Source of the DNA: Nipponacmea schrenckii
Lineage: Eukaryota > Mollusca > Gastropoda > Lottiidae
Direction of reading: 5' to 3'
Length of the DNA stretch: 64,000 nt
Assembly (NCBI GenBank): GCA_030562195.1
Contig: CM060201.1
Location: 30,796,067 to 30,860,066, forward strand
Numbering within the stretch: the first letter of the stretch is position 1; each line of letters starts with the position of its first letter. Under the pieces are notes generated by a model. That model saw only the letters and a list, made by a program, of their open reading frames with translations. It had not been told where the DNA came from and did not search any database. Shown here piece by piece: positions 59,867 to 64,000 of the stretch. A program made the position numbers and the translations under genes.

Positions 59867-60115
59867 GTTTATTATATATGATATATGGATATACTATTTC
59901 TGACATTTATTAACTCAACGTTTCACATGCTCATACAGGCAGCGTTATCAAGAGAAATGAATAATATAACAAGACTAAGCAATATATATAGTAAATAAAT
60001 GATTAGGCATACCAATCAAGAGAATAAAGAGGTCATGGCCTGTACTGCCTGGATGAGCATGTGAAACATAGAGTTAATAAAAGTCGGAAATAGTATATTG
60101 TGCGTCTTTATTATA
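59867..60115. mobile_element. inverted-repeat element, ~90-bp arms
   Basis: The left arm (ttattatatatgatatatgg, actatttctgacatttatta, actcaacgtttcacatgctc) is mirrored at 60030-60115 (gatgagcatgtgaaacatag, agttaataaaagtcggaaat). The spacer is about 75 bases. Read outward, both arms contain the order atgagcatgtgaaac followed by gagttaataaa, reminiscent of degraded hammerhead-like ends. Confidence 0.75.
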
Positions 60116-60629
60116 TCTTGGTGAAAACTTGTCCCTGGTCATTGTCCTATACATAAAAATAATGAGTATTAATAGTTATTTATTTGGTAATAAATAAATA
60201 CCTACAGGTGATACATGTATTTACTTATGTCAGTTTTATAAAGCTTTAGTATGTAATTTGTCTTCTGACCTACCAAGACAAACAACTAGTACATATAAAT
60301 CTGCTAATTTCAGTCTGCTGACATCACGACTAGGGGTAATAGTATAATATCATGAGGGTGGATATTTGGAAAGCTAAAATATACCTACCAATATATAAAA
60401 GCTCAAGTTAGCATTTTCAGGAAAGACTCATTTCTCTCATTTGAAGAATAAAATTCAGGAAGGAATAAAGTGACCCTCTGAAATTAAGGCAATAAAAACA
60501 GCAACCACATTGTCATTTGATACAAGTGGGAGGAAATATATAATACATTACATTAAAGACATTTTTCAGACTAAATGGCTTAGTTACATGTTCTCATCCA
60601 TTAATGTCTTCATCTCTGTCTCATTTCAG

Positions 60630-60729
60630 GCATTAGCATTTCCATCTCATTTATTTGACATCACTTTAGAATCAGAAGAGGGGAAATATTTATCATTACC
60701 AATCAGATTATATGGTACAGCATTACTCA
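60630..60729 (+). CDS. TP53I11: TP53I11 orthologue, exon with ALAFP loop
   Basis: Thirty-three codons plus one base, with acceptor ctcatttcag and donor a/gtaagt (after 60729). The peptide starts ALAFPSHLFDITL, has a charged loop (ESEEGKYLS) and ends PIRLYGTALL plus the first base of Ser. Human TP53I11 has ALAFP, a loop of the same length and PIRLYGGALLS at this position. The loop follows the first membrane segment. The plus frame is open further upstream and downstream (60510-60773), but homology and splice sites set the limits given here. Confidence 0.95.
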
Positions 60730-60777
60730 GTAAGTATATTTCTTACAATCATCACAATTACCTTTTGACCTAACCTG

Positions 60778-61210
60778 GGGCCTTATTCTCAAAAACCTAC
60801 ATAAATAAAATCTAGATATTAAAAGGAAAATAGGTCTTGGAATGAACATAAATTTTGAAAAGTAAACTTGGCCAATAAGAGCACTGTTCATCAGTAAATA
60901 TACCTAGTGCCATAGATAACATTAAAAACGAATTAATATGCAAAAAACAAATTATCCATGAAGATGCATGTGATTATTGAAAAACACTTAGTAAATTGAT
61001 TTTTTTAAAAATGACTTTTGGAGTTTTCTAAATTTTAAGGGATTCTGTTACTTTATGACTCAATGTAAGTTAACTGATGAATATATATACATATTGAGCA
61101 TTCTCAAAATTTCATGTTCATTCTAAGACACGGTATCCCTTTTAGAAATCTAATTGGATATTATGACTAAATTTAAAATCAATTTTATTAGGTTTTTGAG
61201 AATAAGGCCC
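60778..61210. mobile_element. MITE with 22-bp perfect terminal inverted repeats
   Basis: The left end begins gggccttattctcaaaaacc (22 matching bases ending ta) and is exactly mirrored at 61189-61210. The interior is largely palindromic (ttggaatgaacataaatttt against catgttcattctaagacacg), so the whole element can fold. It lies in intron 4. Related partial copies are suspected at 53990-54300 and 58750-59700. A target duplication is not obvious. Confidence 0.85.
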
Positions 61211-61465
61211 ATGCTTACTTTACTCTTTACAAAATTCCATCTTTGGAGAGGGGAGAAATTTGATTGGTTATAGCAGAGGTCGTCAGTTTAGGTCAAAAGG
61301 TCATTGTGACAAATGCCTGTCTTTAAGTGTCTGTTTGAAATAAAAAGCTCAGTTACTATTTTAGTATCCAATTAAAGAATATGAATTACATGGGTATTTT
61401 CAGAAAAATGTGTCAGAATGCACCCAATTGTTTTGATTTTTATGCACTTCTTGGGAAAACCTTCT

Positions 61466-61682
61466 AAGATTCACTATTTGAGGTTGTGCCTTTGCATTTT
61501 TACCTGAGTCTCGACAGTTGTCCCCCCTTTGAGTCAGTCTGCCCCTTACTTATGTCTTAGACAAGCTTGACAGCTCAACTATAAAATCAATACAGGCCTA
61601 TACTTTATATAACAATTACGGGACAGACACAAAATTACAGGGTTTAAGACTGCTAAAAACCGTTCTAGGAAAAACATACAAT
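61466..61682. repeat. 217-bp segment duplicated at 62697
   Basis: Begins aagattcactatttgaggtt and ends aggaaaaacatacaat. It recurs with only a few substitutions at 62697-62913, inside the terminal satellite. It has no obvious inverted ends. Confidence 0.93.
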
Positions 61683-62080
61683 GAAATAATTTAAACATAA
61701 AACACACCATTTGTCTACCACAAGCTCCTCAATACAAAAAGAATAGAATTACCAGAATGTCAGCCGCACTGACATTAAGGAAGCTATTATGTCACGCTGG
61801 CCAATTCTTGTTACTCACTGTGAAAGGGATTATAAAGAGGTTTTCTGAAATTTTTGTTTCTGTGGTTCTTGCAAGTTGACTAAAAATAATTCTAGCATAT
61901 TTTGTGATGAGACATAGACATCTGATTGAAAATTTAGAATGGTACAAACTGATGCTCTCAGTCTATATTTTAAAATTAAATAATGATAAAATTTATTTTT
62001 GTTAGTTTTTAAGCATGTTACAAATTTTCCAACCTTATATATGATAATCTAATGATATTTTTTGACTATTTTCATTGTAG

Positions 62081-62182
62081 GTTTATCACTGGTGTATTGG
62101 GGTACATTACAAAGCTCAGATCGTGAAATAATTCGTATGGCATTACTGTCAAGTATTGTCTATTTCACTCTTCAAATGATCG
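62081..62182 (+). CDS. TP53I11: TP53I11 orthologue, exon with further membrane segments
   Basis: Two bases complete the Ser codon split at 60729. Then 33 residues and one base follow, ending at donor g/gtgagt; the acceptor is ttcattgtag. The peptide LSLVYWGTLQSSDREIIR, then MALLSSIVYFTLQMI, aligns with human ISLIMWNALYTAEKVIIRW and the hydrophobic segment after it. Two membrane helices are plausible, separated by the short SSDREIIR loop. The remaining human C-terminus (about 40 residues with another hydrophobic segment and a basic tail) is not seen before 64000, so the gene is cut by the window edge. Confidence 0.94.
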
Positions 62183-62394
62183 GTGAGTGAATATTTGACC
62201 ATTTGATATCTCAGTAAATGTTGTTTGTTTTGGCCAAATATTTAACTGTCAAAAAACAGTGTCTTAAAAGCCATAAAAAAAATTTATAAATATCTTTATG
62301 CCTTACAGTATTACTTCCCTTGATAAAAATGTTAAGAAGTCTAGGTTGCACTTTCTCTATGAAACTGATTTATGCCTTTTTTGGAATATTTAGA

Positions 62395-64000
62395 AAGATA
62401 ATATTAATAGAGATAATATTTAGAGAGATAATTTTTAATATTAAGAGAGATAATATTTAGAGAGATAATTAATATTTAGAGAGATAATATTAAGAGAGTA
62501 TTAATAGAGATAATATTTAGAGAGATAATATTTAATATTTAGAGAGATAATATATTTAGGGAGATAATATTTAGAGAGTTAATATTTAATATTTAGAGAG
62601 ATAATAGAGATAATATTTAGAGAGATAATAAAGATAATATTTAGAGAGATAATAGAGATAATATTTAGGGAGATAATATTTAGAGAGATATTATTTAAGA
62701 TTCACTATGTGAGGTTGTGCCTTTGCATTTTTACCTGAGTCTCGACAGTTGTCCCCCCTTTGAGTCAGTCTGCCCCTTACTTATGTCTTAGACAAGCTTG
62801 ACAGCTCAACTATAAAATCAATACAGGCCTAAACTATATATAACAATTACGGGACAGACACAAAATTACAGGGTTTAAGACTGCTAAAAACCGTTCTAGG
62901 AAAAACATACAATAATATTTAGAGAGATAATAAAGATAATATTTAGAGAGATAATAGAGATAATATTTAGGGAGATAATATTTAGAGAGATACTATTTAG
63001 AGATAATATAGATAATATTTAGAGAGATAATATTTAGAGAGATAATAGAGATAATATTTAGAGAGATACTACTTAGAGAGATATTTAGAGAGATAATATT
63101 TATTAAAGAGATAATAGCGATACTATTTAGAGAGATAATATTTAGAGAGATAATAAAGATAATATTTAGAGAGATAATAGATAATATTTAGAGATATAAT
63201 ATTTACAGAGATAATAGAGATAATATTTAGAGGGATAATAATAAGGGAGATAATGATTAGAGAGATAATATTTAGAGATATAATATTTGGAGAGATGATA
63301 GATGATATTTAGAGAGATAATAGAGATAATATTTAGAGAGATAATAGAGATAATATTTAGGGAGATAATATTTAGAAAGATACTATTTAGAGATAATATA
63401 GATAATATTTAGAGAGATAATAGAGATAATATTTAGAGAGATACTACTTAGAGAGATATTTAGAGAGATAATATTTATTAAAGAGATAATAGCGATACTA
63501 TTTAGAGAGATAATATTTAGAGAGATAATAAAGGTAATATTTAGAGAGATAATAGATAATATTTAGAGATATAATATTTACAGAGATAATAGAGATAATA
63601 TTTAGAGGGATAATAATAAGGGAGATAATGATTAGAGAGATAATATTTAGAGAGATAATATTTGGAGAGATGATAGATAATATTTAGAGAGATAATAGAG
63701 ATAATATTTAGAGAGATAATAGAGATAATATTTAGAGAGATAATATTTAGAGAGATACTACTTAGAGAGATATTTAGAGAGATAATATTAATTAAAGAGA
63801 TAATAGCGTTAATATTTAAAGAGATAATATTTAGAGAGATAATAAAGATAATATTAAGAGAGATAATAGATAATTTTTAGAGATATAATATTTACAGAGA
63901 TAATAGAGATAATATTTAGAGAGATAATAATAAGGGAGATAATGATTAGAGAGATAATATTTGGAGAGATGATAGATAATATTTAGAGAGATAATAGAGA
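62395..64000. repeat. 17-bp-based satellite (agagagataatatttag), runs off the edge
   Basis: Long array of agagagataatatttag and shorter gataatagagataat variants within intron 5 of TP53I11. From about 63000 a higher-order unit is visible: the marker gagataatagcg lies near 63117, 63492 and 63806, spacings of about 375 and 314 bases. A 217-bp foreign segment interrupts it at 62697-62913. Confidence 0.95.
62697..62913. repeat. second copy of the 217-bp segment, within the satellite
   Basis: Near-identical to 61466-61682 (offset 1231), same orientation, with satellite units directly on both sides. The copy upstream lies in ordinary intron sequence, which is the likely source. Confidence 0.93.

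Overview
This is eukaryotic, AT-rich genomic DNA, almost certainly from a marine lophotrochozoan and most likely a mollusc. The evidence is GT-AG introns, tRNA-derived SINEs, many short inverted-repeat transposons, a Helitron, many minisatellites, and an interspersed element whose ends read TATACGCCCACAT, a type I associate with mollusc genomes. No bacterial, organellar or viral gene organisation is visible.

Only one conventional gene is supported: a plus-strand orthologue of TP53I11 (tumour protein p53-inducible protein 11, PIG11), a small multi-pass membrane protein. Four internal exons are clear: 56045-56138, 57445-57552, 60630-60729 and 62081-62182. They have matching intron phases and consensus splice sites, and their order matches the vertebrate protein. 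A short upstream exon at 1803-1855, with its ATG at 1812, has the right splice phase and a consensus donor and may encode the N-terminus. If so, the gene starts near the left edge and has a first intron of about 54 kb. The last exon or exons (about 40 residues) lie beyond 64000.

Layout. 1-1802: unremarkable AT-rich DNA. 1803-1855: candidate first coding exon. 2907-10080: a complex repeat block with a SINE, a 30-bp minisatellite, GC-rich palindromic 43-bp units, a nearly identical 1.9-kb tandem duplication and an 89-bp satellite. 11091-16330: an inverted-repeat element, a ~90-bp degenerate tandem array, a pogo-like MITE, and a TATACGCCCACAT element inserted into a ~58-bp minisatellite. 16331-38810: mostly AT-rich intron with SINE fragments, a four-copy interspersed repeat, several minisatellites and two inverted-repeat elements. 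38815-40863: a TTAA-flanked DNA transposon carrying a broken THAP-domain exon on + and an exon resembling the N-terminus of P2X7-like zinc-domain proteins on -. 41693-43050: a 230-bp duplication and a 30-bp minisatellite. 45068-45410: a complete pogo-like MITE. 46180-52960: two more minisatellites and plain intron. 52965-62182: TP53I11 exons, with a SINE, three inverted-repeat elements and a complete non-autonomous Helitron in the introns. 62395-64000: a 17-bp-based satellite that runs off the edge.

The most unusual object is the THAP/P2X7-like element. Its TTAA target duplication and THAP domain point to the Kolobok superfamily, but no transposase catalytic core is visible, so it is either non-autonomous or a carrier of captured exons. 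Nearly all other open frames in the window are by-products of tandem repeats whose unit is a multiple of three bases.
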